DNA of 64,000 nt from an uncultured Clostridia bacterium (GTDB taxonomy: Bacteria; Bacillota; Clostridia; Christensenellales; UBA1242), in the NCBI GenBank assembly GCA_934777505.1, contig CAKVNM010000003.1, forward strand, positions 1 through 64,000, written 5' to 3'. The position numbers and the translations under genes were made by a program. The notes beneath the pieces were generated by a model. That model ran no database searches. It worked only from the letters and a program-made list of their open reading frames with translations, and was not told the DNA's origin. The first letter of the stretch is position 1. Every line of letters begins with the position of its first letter. Positions 15,546 through 23,528 of this stretch are shown here, one piece after another.

Positions 15546-16151
15546 ATGAAACAAAAATTTTCTAAAATTTTGATGCCACTATATCTTTTAAGCGTTGTGA
15601 TACTAATGATTTTGCTCATGAATTTGAACTATATCAGCGGTTACAGACTCAATGGCTACGAAATGTTCACAGCCTATAAGTTTGCGGGATTTTTGGGCTT
15701 TGTTATGTCCATGTTCGCATTCTTGCACTTAGCAGTTTTGTTTGGATTAATCGCTCTAAGTGTGATTGATATTTTGAACCGCAACGGGGCTATAACATTT
15801 AACACAAAAAACAAAAAAATGAATCTTAAAAAACTCGAAAAAATCATGCTCACAGTTTTGGCAAGTTTGTCACTACTTGTTTTGATTTTTGTAATCATTT
15901 ACTGCGCATCAAAAAGTGTTTATATTGGCGTTGGAGCAATCCTAAACACAATTATTGAAATTTTGGCTTGCGTAGCGTTTTGGCTTATGGACGACAAGGG
16001 CGTGTTTGAACAAATTGAGCACAATATGACTACTGAAAAAACAGCTGAACCTAGCAAAGAAATGGTTAATGAAGGCGAGCCAACAAGCGATGAGTTTGAA
16101 AAGGAACTTCAAAAAGATGTTATCGTTCCAACAAACGAAGATTTAAAGTAG
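15546..16151 (+). CDS. predicted membrane protein of unknown function
   Basis: The 201-residue protein has four or five hydrophobic helices in residues about 8-160 (the first, ILMPLYLLSVVILMILLM, and others around GFLGFVMSMFAFLHLAVLFG and LLVLIFVIIY). A polar, acidic C-terminal tail of about 40 residues (TTEKTAEPSKEMVNEGEP and on) follows and is probably cytoplasmic. I recognise no family. The start is chosen at ATG 15546 because AAGGAG lies nine bases upstream; the ORF is open 14 codons further. It sits upstream of two CPBP membrane proteases in the same direction, but a terminator follows it. Confidence 0.7.
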   Translation: MKQKFSKILMPLYLLSVVILMILLMNLNYISGYRLNGYEMFTAYKFAGFLGFVMSMFAFLHLAVLFGLIALSVIDILNRNGAITFNTKNKKMNLKKLEKIMLTVLASLSLLVLIFVIIYCASKSVYIGVGAILNTIIEILACVAFWLMDDKGVFEQIEHNMTTEKTAEPSKEMVNEGEPTSDEFEKELQKDVIVPTNEDLK

Positions 16152-16162
16152 AAAAAACAATC

Positions 16163-16184
16163 AAGGGGTAACACCCTTTTTTGT
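16163..16184 (+). terminator. terminator of the 15546 membrane gene
   Basis: AGGGGT and ACCCTT-type arms form a compact hairpin with an AAC loop, followed by T. Confidence 0.65.
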
Positions 16185-16253
16185 ATTTAATTTGCTTTTT
16201 GTTGCTCTAAAAAATTTTTTAGAGTATAATTAATCATTAATATTGGTGGAAAA

Positions 16254-17351
16254 ATGGAAGAAAGAGTAGAGTACAACAAAAAAGATAGTGCGATAATGTT
16301 TGCAATAGTTTTGGTTTTGCCAATGCTTGCAACATCTTTTTTTGCGCTTGTGCTAAAACTTATTTTTCCGTCTATGAACCAGACTTTGAACTACTATCTT
16401 TTGCTTGCGTTCAATCAAGCAATGTTTTTGACTTGCTATCTGGCTTATAATGCAACTGCAAAAATCAATGGCGTAAAAGCCTGCAATGTAAAATTTAACC
16501 TTAATATTTGGCAGGTTGTAATCATAATTTTGATTGGACTTGTTGCAATGTATGGTTTTAGTTACCTAACCGAGTATTTAGAATACCTAATGCGTTTGGT
16601 GGGCTATAAAGCAGACAACTTTTCGCTTTTAAACACTTCTTCACTTCCAATGTTTTTTGTAAACATTGTTGTGGTTGCATTGATGCCTGCAATTTGTGAA
16701 GAATTTATTTTTAGGGGCGTGATTTTAAACGGCTTAAAAAACACAGGCAAAGTCAAGATGATAGTTCTTAGCGGACTGATGTTTTCCATAATGCACCTTA
16801 GTTTGCAACAGAGTGTATATCAATTTATTTTGGGCATGGTTTTAAGTGCTATCGTTATGATAACTGGTTCGATTTTAAGTTCTATGATTTTACATTTCTT
16901 TAACAACTTTTTTGTACTATTCACAAATTTGATTGTTCAGCCAAGCGGGGAAGCCACAGTTTTCACTCCAAGTGGAGTAATGGACCACATTTTGCCATTC
17001 TTGATTGCAATAGTTGCGGTTGGATTAATTTATTTACTATTATGCTTGCTCAAAAAATGCACAAAACAGCCAATGTATGAAATATTTAATCTTAAAAAGT
17101 CAAAACCATCAAAGCAGGCGAATATAAATAGTTTATCAACCACTCAACCACTTGCTGAAACTTTGCCAAGCAGTGATATCAAGGTTGAAGACGCTAGCCA
17201 AGATAATGCTAGTCAAGCCGTGCAATCAACTGAAAAGAGCGTGGAGTTGTCAAAGCCAAAAACTAGCAAAGACAATGTTTTCTTGATTGCGTCACTGGTC
17301 TTTGGCGCAGTGCTATGGATTATCAATGTTATCGGCGAATTTATTTTATAA
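16254..17351 (+). CDS. CPBP-family intramembrane metalloprotease A
   Basis: The 365-residue integral membrane protein carries the CPBP (CAAX protease/bacteriocin-processing) motifs: EEFIFR at E149, E150 and R154, His 181 in MHLS, and HFFNN from His 214. In the family these form a zinc or glutamate-dependent active site within the membrane and cleave substrates after or near prenyl-like or leader motifs; many members process peptides or confer self-immunity. About eight hydrophobic segments surround them. A Ser/Gln/Thr-rich loop near 285-345 precedes a final helix. GGTGG lies upstream of the ATG. It is followed 12 bases later by a paralog and then rlmH, forming an operon. Substrate unknown; no bacteriocin gene is nearby. 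Confidence 0.88.
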   Translation: MEERVEYNKKDSAIMFAIVLVLPMLATSFFALVLKLIFPSMNQTLNYYLLLAFNQAMFLTCYLAYNATAKINGVKACNVKFNLNIWQVVIIILIGLVAMYGFSYLTEYLEYLMRLVGYKADNFSLLNTSSLPMFFVNIVVVALMPAICEEFIFRGVILNGLKNTGKVKMIVLSGLMFSIMHLSLQQSVYQFILGMVLSAIVMITGSILSSMILHFFNNFFVLFTNLIVQPSGEATVFTPSGVMDHILPFLIAIVAVGLIYLLLCLLKKCTKQPMYEIFNLKKSKPSKQANINSLSTTQPLAETLPSSDIKVEDASQDNASQAVQSTEKSVELSKPKTSKDNVFLIASLVFGAVLWIINVIGEFIL

Positions 17352-17363
17352 AAAGGACAGAAT

Positions 17364-18482
17364 ATGAACAAAACACTCTTTAAAACTTATGTTATATATT
17401 TCACATCACTTCTGCTGTTTGTGGGGGTTAGGATTGCATCAAATCTTGGTGCGTTCAACTTTATGACAAACAGCATTGTTAGGAACGATGTTGCCACAAT
17501 CATTATTCAAATTGGAATTATGATTTTAGTGCCAATGCTACTGAGTTTCCTGCTCCTAAAACAAAAGCCAAAAGAACAACTAAAAACTTGTCATTTTAAA
17601 AAAATCAGTTGCAAGGCGGTTTTGATTTCGTTTGGAATTGGAATCTTGCTGTTTTTCTTAAACTTAATTGTAGCAAACTTTTTTAGCAACCTTATTCACT
17701 TGTTTGGCTATTCTTCTGGTGGGTCGTCAAGTTCGGGCGGTAGCACGGTGGAAATAAGCCCTGTTGTTTTGTTCTTGCTTGAAGTTGTTTTCACAGCAAT
17801 TTTGCCGGGTTTTTGCGAAGAATTTATGCACCGTGGCGTGCTAATGCGTAATGTGGCAAGCCAAACAAACTACAAAACTGCAATCATCATTAGTTCTGTT
17901 TGCTTTGGACTCATGCACCTAAACATTGAGCAAGTGTTCTATGCAAGCATTCTTGGACTTATCATCGGCTATGTTGGCGCAGTGAGCGATAGCATATATC
18001 CTTGCATGATTCTCCATTTTTGTAACAACTTTTTGAGCGTCTACTTTTCCTATGCAAGTTCTCAAAACTGGCTTGGCGGGGGATTGTTCGATAAAATCAA
18101 CGCAATATATTCCAACAATTCGGTCATTTTTGCATTTTTGTTTACAGCGATAATCTTTGTTGCACTCGTGGTTGGAATTGGCTACTTAATTGTTCAACTT
18201 TTCAAAGAAACCCGTATGAAAAAATTGCAAAAGTCGCTCCTAGCAGTTCAGCAAGAAGTTTCGGGCGATTTGCAATCTCAATCGCCAGAACAACTTGCAA
18301 CAGATTTTAAATCATTAATCATGCCACACCTAGAAAAAAATCAAGATGTGCTTAGTGTTATGTTGCCAGCACCCGCTAGCGAAAAAACCAAGCAAAGTTT
18401 GTCCACAAATCTATTTTTGTATGCAACGCTATTCTTGGGCGTGCTAATCACAATTTTCACATTTATTTGGGGAGTAATCTAA
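17364..18482 (+). CDS. CPBP-family intramembrane metalloprotease B
   Basis: The 372-residue paralog of the preceding gene has EEFMHR (E152, E153, R157), His 185 in MHLN, and HFCNN from His 218, so its active site is intact. It shares the family topology and also carries a C-terminal polar stretch before one last helix, the same unusual tail seen in its neighbour. An extracellular or cytoplasmic Ser/Gly-rich loop, SSGGSSSSGGS, is specific to this copy. AAAGGACAG precedes the start. Its TAA overlaps the ATG of rlmH, so the two are translationally coupled. The tandem pair probably arose by duplication; the substrate is not known. Confidence 0.88.
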   Translation: MNKTLFKTYVIYFTSLLLFVGVRIASNLGAFNFMTNSIVRNDVATIIIQIGIMILVPMLLSFLLLKQKPKEQLKTCHFKKISCKAVLISFGIGILLFFLNLIVANFFSNLIHLFGYSSGGSSSSGGSTVEISPVVLFLLEVVFTAILPGFCEEFMHRGVLMRNVASQTNYKTAIIISSVCFGLMHLNIEQVFYASILGLIIGYVGAVSDSIYPCMILHFCNNFLSVYFSYASSQNWLGGGLFDKINAIYSNNSVIFAFLFTAIIFVALVVGIGYLIVQLFKETRMKKLQKSLLAVQQEVSGDLQSQSPEQLATDFKSLIMPHLEKNQDVLSVMLPAPASEKTKQSLSTNLFLYATLFLGVLITIFTFIWGVI

Positions 18483-18949
18483 TGGAAATCAATGTTGTAT
18501 GTGTGGGATTTCTTAAAGAAAAATTTTTTAAAGACGCAGTGCAGGAATATTGCAAGCGAATTGGCGGATTTTGCAAAGTTAATGTTGTTGAAGTAAAAGA
18601 CTACGACTACGGCACAAGCGAAGGCGAAATTTTAAAAGCCAAGCAAAAGGAATCCGAAAGTTTGATTAAGTATAAAAAAGGCTACTCGGTTGCACTCGAA
18701 ATCGCTGGCGAAAATTTTACGAGTGAAAAGTTTGCTCAAAAAATGAAAGATATTTTCGATAACAAATCCAGCACAATTTCGTTTTTTATCGGTGGCTCAA
18801 ACGGACTCGACAAAGCGTTTAGTGAAAGTTGTGACTTTAAACTTTCGTTTTCAAAGTTAACTTTTCCACATCAACTCATGCGAGTAATCTTGCTTGAACA
18901 AATCTATCGTTCGTTTATGATTAATTCCAACCGCATTTATCACAAATAA
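18482..18949 (+). CDS. rlmH: 23S rRNA pseudouridine-1915 N3-methyltransferase RlmH
   Basis: The 155-residue SPOUT-family enzyme is near the usual length of about 159. It methylates pseudouridine 1915 in helix 69 of 23S rRNA on the assembled ribosome using S-adenosylmethionine. The diagnostic C-terminal block SFSKLTFPHQLMRVILLEQI is present, as is the FFIGGSNGLDKA glycine loop that forms the trefoil-knot cofactor site. The start is ATG 18482, which overlaps the upstream stop; a slightly longer frame inside the protease gene is rejected by family alignment. A strong terminator follows. Confidence 0.96.
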   Translation: MEINVVCVGFLKEKFFKDAVQEYCKRIGGFCKVNVVEVKDYDYGTSEGEILKAKQKESESLIKYKKGYSVALEIAGENFTSEKFAQKMKDIFDNKSSTISFFIGGSNGLDKAFSESCDFKLSFSKLTFPHQLMRVILLEQIYRSFMINSNRIYHK

Positions 18950-18984
18950 TGCTGTTTTCAAATCAAACAAAATATTGTTATAAA

Positions 18985-19012
18985 AAAATCAGCCCATTTG
19001 GCTGATTTTTTC
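18985..19012 (+). terminator. terminator of rlmH
   Basis: AAATCAGCC and GGCTGATTT form a nine-base stem with loop CATTT and a T run. Confidence 0.85.
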
Positions 19013-19169
19013 TTCTTTAAATCAATTTATTTGTATTTTTCTGCGTATTTTGTTGGAAAATTATTTTTTCTTATCTTAATTGCACTACAATCACATTGTT
19101 TTTCATGCCTTTATAAGCAAAAGAAAATCTTAATTTTAATGTGTTTTTTATTTTCACAAACAAACTTTG

Positions 19170-19970
19170 TTAAGAAATTTGAGTGGCAACAATTATAGTT
19201 CTGTAATCCAAATTGTAGTAGCAGGTGAATAGCGTTAAAATTTTGTCGCCAAAACTTGCGTCAATACTTCCGCTAAACTTTGAATATTTTTCAAGAGTAG
19301 ACATAAAACTGTCAAACTTTGCCTGCGTGTCCAAATTGTTTTGATTAAATATGTTGGAGTAAACTTCGGTGTACTTTGCGTCAGTCGTGTCGGTAATTTT
19401 AAACTTAAACAGTCCCGCAATGTGATATGTCGCTATTCCAGAACTTGTTTCCAGTTTGATGTTGTAGTTAAAACTGCTTCTTGTTTCGTCAATATAGCGG
19501 TTGAGTTTTCCAAATAGTGACTGATTGGTTGTGCTGTTAAAAAGTGAAAAGTTGTACGAACTGTGACCAATAAACATCGTATTGTTGTTTGCTAGGTCAA
19601 AGTCGTGTGGCTGATAAGGACAGCCAAGAGCGTTTTTCTTGTTGTCAACGCCGTGATTAAGATAAAAATCTTCGTCCTGCTTGCTGGTGGTCTTAACAAT
19701 CGGTAAACTTAGACCAATATCGTCAATCGTAATCCATGCCATAATGTTTGGATTGATTTCATGCAGACTGTCAAAACCTTCGGTGTTTTTCTTGACTTCA
19801 AGTCGCCTTAGATATTCGCTGTAATGACGCTCGGTGTAGATTAGCGAAAAACTTTCGATTGCACTTTGCATACTCACGCAAATTGTGAATACCAAAAAAA
19901 CAATCAACACTTGCTTGAATGTGATTTTTGGCTTGCCGTAGTTAAACATTTCCGCATAATTTAGTTTCAT
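19170..19970 (-). CDS. class B-like sortase
   Basis: The 266-residue transpeptidase has one N-terminal membrane anchor (about 18-36) and an extracellular sortase domain with His 136 in FIGHSS, Cys 250 in TLFTC and Arg 257 in YRTI, the full catalytic triad. The INPNIMAWITIDDIGLSLPI segment matches the class B opening. Sortases cut a sorting motif on exported proteins and attach them to the cell wall or to pilin. No protein in this window ends in an obvious LPxTG-like motif plus hydrophobic tail, so its substrates lie elsewhere. The start is ATG 19970: TTGACA (20001-20006), 17 bases and GATAAT (19978-19983) end seven bases before it, predicting a leaderless mRNA. The longer frame would put the promoter inside the gene. 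Confidence 0.88.
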   Translation of the reverse strand: MKLNYAEMFNYGKPKITFKQVLIVFLVFTICVSMQSAIESFSLIYTERHYSEYLRRLEVKKNTEGFDSLHEINPNIMAWITIDDIGLSLPIVKTTSKQDEDFYLNHGVDNKKNALGCPYQPHDFDLANNNTMFIGHSSYNFSLFNSTTNQSLFGKLNRYIDETRSSFNYNIKLETSSGIATYHIAGLFKFKITDTTDAKYTEVYSNIFNQNNLDTQAKFDSFMSTLEKYSKFSGSIDASFGDKILTLFTCYYNLDYRTIIVATQIS

Positions 19971-19977
19971 ATCAAAT

Positions 19978-20006
19978 ATTATCAAAGTTTTACGCAAGTT
20001 TGTCAA
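19978..20006 (-). promoter_or_regulatory. sortase promoter, leaderless arrangement
   Basis: On the minus strand, TTGACA, 17 bases, GATAAT, then seven bases and the ATG at 19970. No Shine-Dalgarno sequence. Confidence 0.7.
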
Positions 20007-20373
20007 ATATTTTCCGCCACGGATTTTTTAATGTGAAAATATGTGCATATATTGAGCCTTTTGTTTTATATATCTTTAAATATGATTGCTGATTGTTCAT
20101 GAACCTTTGCTTAAATATTGTTGTTTTTGATTTGCACCATATCAAAACATATTTAAAACATTAAACATTGTAGAAGTAAGAGCGGTTAAAAATAGGAGTG
20201 CAAAGCAAAGTCTTTTACGATTAAGTATGAAAAACAAAAGAACATTTTTAACGCTGTTCTTTTTTATTTAAAAAAAGTTGTTGTGAAAACTGATTTTTAG
20301 GTTGTTATTTTTTTAAAATCGGTTTTGAAAATGGTAATTGGGATTTTTTCAAAATTTCACCAAGTGTTACTAT
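20007..20373. other. intergenic region with one orphan terminator
   Basis: This divergent region holds a plus-strand hairpin AGAACA/TGTTCT with a T run at 20239-20266. A weak TTGATT-N17-TATTTA promoter lies near 20127-20155, so an unknown short RNA is possible. No ORF with a ribosome binding site is evident. Confidence 0.35.
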
Positions 20374-20402
20374 TTGACAAAAAGATTGCTTGGTGTTATC
20401 AT
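20374..20402 (+). promoter_or_regulatory. tadA promoter, leaderless arrangement
   Basis: TTGACA, 17 bases, TATCAT, then six T and ATG 20409. No Shine-Dalgarno sequence. Confidence 0.75.
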
Positions 20403-20408
20403 TTTTTT

Positions 20409-20858
20409 ATGAAAGAATACTACATGAATCAGGCGTTAAGTCTAGCAAAAAAAGCAATGAAAAAAGGCGAAGTGCCAATCGGTGCTGTGATTGTCAAAAA
20501 CGGCAAAATTATTGGCAAGGGCTACAACAAAAAAGAGCATAAGCACATGACAACTCGTCACGCCGAGATTGAAGCGATTGAAAAAGCAAGTAGAAAAATC
20601 AAAGATTGGCGACTCAACGACTGCGAAATGTATGTTACGCTTGAACCTTGTTGTATGTGTGCGGGTGCGATATTGAATAGCAGGCTCAAAAAGGTCTACA
20701 TTGGCGCAATGGAAAAAAACTTTGGCTGTTGCGGGAGTGCCTACAACCTGTTGCAAGCGGAAAAATTCACAACTCACGCTGATGTTGAAACGGGCATTTT
20801 GGAAAGTGAATGTGTAAAACTTTTGCAGGATTTTTTTAAGGAGCGAAGAAAAAAGTAA
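20409..20858 (+). CDS. tadA: tRNA adenosine(34) deaminase TadA
   Basis: The 149-residue enzyme converts A34 to inosine in tRNA-Arg(ACG), allowing one tRNA to read three codons. The zinc site is complete: HAE at 51-53 gives the His ligand and catalytic Glu, and PCCMC at 80-84 gives the two Cys ligands. The N-terminal MNQALSLAKKAMKKGEVPIG and the GAVIV strand are typical. The start is set by the promoter six bases upstream; an in-frame ATG 28 codons earlier would overlap the promoter and adds a segment unlike the family. The mRNA is probably leaderless. The P-type ATPase gene downstream has its own -10 box. Confidence 0.95.
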   Translation: MKEYYMNQALSLAKKAMKKGEVPIGAVIVKNGKIIGKGYNKKEHKHMTTRHAEIEAIEKASRKIKDWRLNDCEMYVTLEPCCMCAGAILNSRLKKVYIGAMEKNFGCCGSAYNLLQAEKFTTHADVETGILESECVKLLQDFFKERRKK

Positions 20859-20928
20859 GTTTTTTAAAAATTTTGCTATATAAAAGAATAGTAAAGTGAA
20901 ATTGATTTTAAATTTGTAAAGGGTAATA

Positions 20929-20934
20929 TATAAT
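20929..20934 (+). promoter_or_regulatory. -10 box of the P-type ATPase gene, leaderless arrangement
   Basis: TATAAT ends six bases before ATG 20941. No good -35 is present at 17 bases and no Shine-Dalgarno sequence is present. Confidence 0.5.
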
Positions 20935-20940
20935 ATTAGT

Positions 20941-23427
20941 ATGAAAAAAACAAAAGAGATTTTAGACTCTAAAAGTGCAAACGAAAATATTGCTAGCACG
21001 GAAAATGAAACCACCAAACTAACCAAGCAAGCAATCAAAAACTTGAAAAAGAAAAAAAAGAGCAAGGGTTTTAGTTTTGACAACGCTAAGCGAATTTTTG
21101 CTGACGAAAAAGTGGGACTAAGTTCTGCACAGGTTGCCGAGCGAATTAGTGACGGCTATGTTAACTACTACGAATCCAAGACAACGAAAAGTTACAAAAA
21201 TATTTTCTTTTCAAACATTTTTACATTTTTTAACACGCTAATGTTTTTGGCAGCGATTGCATTAATTTGCGTTAAGTCCTACAACAATCTTTTGTTTTTA
21301 GTTATTTTGTTTTGCAACACGACTATTGGAATCGCTCAGGAAATCAAAGCCAAGCGAACAATCGAAAAAATCACGCTTGTAACATCTCCAACCGTCAAAG
21401 TTAGGCGAAACGGCGAAATTGTTTCCATTCCTGTTAACGAAATCGTACTTGACGATATTTTGCTGTTTGAGTTTGGCAATCAAATTTCGACCGACAGTGT
21501 TTTGCTAAGCGGAGAAATCGAAGTTAATGAAAGTTTGCTAACGGGCGAGAGTGTTCCTGTTATCAAGAAAAAAGGCGATACAATTTTGGCGGGAAGTTAT
21601 GTAACCAGCGGAAAGTGCGTTGCTCGTGCCGAAAAAGTAGCCGAGCAAAACTACACCAGCCAGTTGACTTTAAAAGCCAAAAAGTACAGCAAGCCAGAGA
21701 GTGAACTACTAAGCAATCTTCAAATGGTCATAAAACTAATAGGCATTGTGATTATTCCGCTTGCAGTTGTAATGTACTTTAACAACAAATCCATTGTTGG
21801 AACGGACATTGAAAGTATTGTTACAAAAACGGCGGGCAGTGTGCTTGGAATTATTCCAGCGGGACTTTTTCTATTAACAAGTCTTGCACTTGCGGTTGGA
21901 GTTATAAAACTAGCCAAGAAAAAAACGCTAGTTCAAGATTTGTATGGCATTGAAATTTTGGCAAGAGTCGATGTTTTGTGTTTGGACAAAACTGGCACAA
22001 TCACTGACGGAACAATGGCGGTTAAGGAAGTAAAACCGCTTTTACAAGAAAAAGATTTAAAGCAAATTTTGAGTAGTTATCTGTCATCAATGAAGACCCA
22101 AAATCAAACTTTTACAGCACTAAAAAACTATTTTGGCGAAGAAAAGATTTTCAAAGCAAAAAAGGTTTTTGAGTTTAACTCAACAAAAAAATATAGCGCA
22201 GTCGAGTTTAAAGACGGCGAAACTTACTATTTGGGCGCTCCCGAATTTGTTTGTAAAACTCGTGACAAAAAAATTGAAAAACAAATGCAAAAGTTCGCAA
22301 CCGAAGGTTATCGAGTTTTAATGCTAGCAAAATCAAACGAAAAACTTGGAAAAAATCTTCCGCAAAAACTCGTTCCAGTGTGCTTGATTGCGATTGAAGA
22401 AAGAATTAGGCAAGAAGCAAAGCAAACAATTTCGTGGTTCAACGAAAATGGTGTGCATGTAAAGATAATCAGTGGTGATAATCCACTAACTGTTAGTGCA
22501 ATCAGCAAAAAAGTAGGAATTCAAGGTGCGGAAAGATATATCAGCCTTGAAGGTTTGACCGAACAACAATTAATTGAGTGTGCGGACAAATATAACATCT
22601 TTGGCAGAGCCACCCCAGAACAAAAGCAAGTGCTTGTTAAGGCTCTAAAAAATTTGGGACACAAAGTTGCCATGACGGGCGATGGAGTAAACGATATTTT
22701 GGCGTTAAAAGAAGCCAACTGTTCAATTTCTGTTTCCAGCGGAAGCGAAGCCGCACGAAATGTTAGCCACCTTGTTTTGCTCGACAATAACTTTTTAAAT
22801 CTTCCGCAAGTTGTAAAGGAAGGCAGGCGAGTTGTAAACAATGTTATCACATCGGCAAACTTGTTTTTAATGAAAACTTTGTATGTGTTTTTGATAACTT
22901 TGTTTTGCATTTGTTTCCATATTGAATATCCGTTTGCACCAACGCAAACTTTGATACTCGAAATGTTTATCATTGGATTGCCGTCATTTTTCCTAGCGTT
23001 GCAACCGAACGAAAGCAAAATCGAAGGGACATTTGCAAGCAAGGTGTTTGTTAAGAGCATATTCCACGGAGTGCTACTGTTCTTAACATTCCTTGCGTGC
23101 TACATTTTTGACACAAAGTTTGTTCACACAAACTCGTACGAAACAATGGCGTCACTTTGCATGATTTTCACGGGACTTGTGATACTCTTTAAACTTTGCG
23201 TGCCACTAAATTTATATCGTGGAATATTGTTTATAGCCATGCTAGTGTTGTCACTTTTGGCACTATTCATATTGCCACCAAGTTTGTTTTACTACACTCA
23301 ACTTTCGGTTGATGAGCAGTTTTTCATAACAATAGTGACGATTATTAGTTTTGTTGTTGTGTTTGTTCCACTAGCGTTCAAAAAAAGGCGAAAAAAAGTT
23401 GATAGTTCAAATCAAAAAGCATTGTAA
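20941..23427 (+). CDS. cation-transporting P-type ATPase, CtpE-like
   Basis: The 828-residue pump has all P-type landmarks: TGES at 201-204 in the actuator domain, DKTGT with phosphorylated Asp 349, a nucleotide-binding domain, and GDGVND at 580-585. About ten membrane helices are visible. The first 60 residues are Lys-rich and probably cytoplasmic. No heavy-metal CPC motif or N-terminal metal-binding domain is present. The compact C-terminal layout resembles the CtpE-like branch, in which calcium transport has been proposed, but the ion cannot be assigned by eye. The start lacks a Shine-Dalgarno sequence and lies six bases after a TATAAT. The stop codon lies in the loop of its terminator. 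Confidence 0.88.
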   Translation: MKKTKEILDSKSANENIASTENETTKLTKQAIKNLKKKKKSKGFSFDNAKRIFADEKVGLSSAQVAERISDGYVNYYESKTTKSYKNIFFSNIFTFFNTLMFLAAIALICVKSYNNLLFLVILFCNTTIGIAQEIKAKRTIEKITLVTSPTVKVRRNGEIVSIPVNEIVLDDILLFEFGNQISTDSVLLSGEIEVNESLLTGESVPVIKKKGDTILAGSYVTSGKCVARAEKVAEQNYTSQLTLKAKKYSKPESELLSNLQMVIKLIGIVIIPLAVVMYFNNKSIVGTDIESIVTKTAGSVLGIIPAGLFLLTSLALAVGVIKLAKKKTLVQDLYGIEILARVDVLCLDKTGTITDGTMAVKEVKPLLQEKDLKQILSSYLSSMKTQNQTFTALKNYFGEEKIFKAKKVFEFNSTKKYSAVEFKDGETYYLGAPEFVCKTRDKKIEKQMQKFATEGYRVLMLAKSNEKLGKNLPQKLVPVCLIAIEERIRQEAKQTISWFNENGVHVKIISGDNPLTVSAISKKVGIQGAERYISLEGLTEQQLIECADKYNIFGRATPEQKQVLVKALKNLGHKVAMTGDGVNDILALKEANCSISVSSGSEAARNVSHLVLLDNNFLNLPQVVKEGRRVVNNVITSANLFLMKTLYVFLITLFCICFHIEYPFAPTQTLILEMFIIGLPSFFLALQPNESKIEGTFASKVFVKSIFHGVLLFLTFLACYIFDTKFVHTNSYETMASLCMIFTGLVILFKLCVPLNLYRGILFIAMLVLSLLALFILPPSLFYYTQLSVDEQFFITIVTIISFVVVFVPLAFKKRRKKVDSSNQKAL

Positions 23428-23440
23428 AAAATGCTTTTTT
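23416..23440 (+). terminator. terminator of the P-type ATPase gene
   Basis: AAAGCATT and AATGCTTT form a stem whose loop contains the stop codon, followed by T. Confidence 0.75.
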
Positions 23441-23482
23441 GGTTTTTTTGACGAGTTCCAACCTTTATTGCCACAATGTTAT

Positions 23483-23511
23483 TTGACTTTTAGTCAAGAA
23501 AAAGATAATAT
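23483..23511 (+). promoter_or_regulatory. promoter of glmU-like/pth/mfd with overlapping dyad
   Basis: TTGACT, 17 bases and TAATAT form the promoter. TTGACTTTTAGTCAA (23483-23497) is a perfect 6-3-6 palindrome that covers the -35 box and may be an operator. Confidence 0.65.
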
Positions 23512-23528
23512 ATTTTTAGGAGTTATAT

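Noticed and set aside
19170..19970. Sortase acting on the giant proteins in this window
   Set aside because: Giant protein 1 ends without a sorting motif or hydrophobic tail and both giants have lipoprotein signals, so sortase anchoring is not supported.
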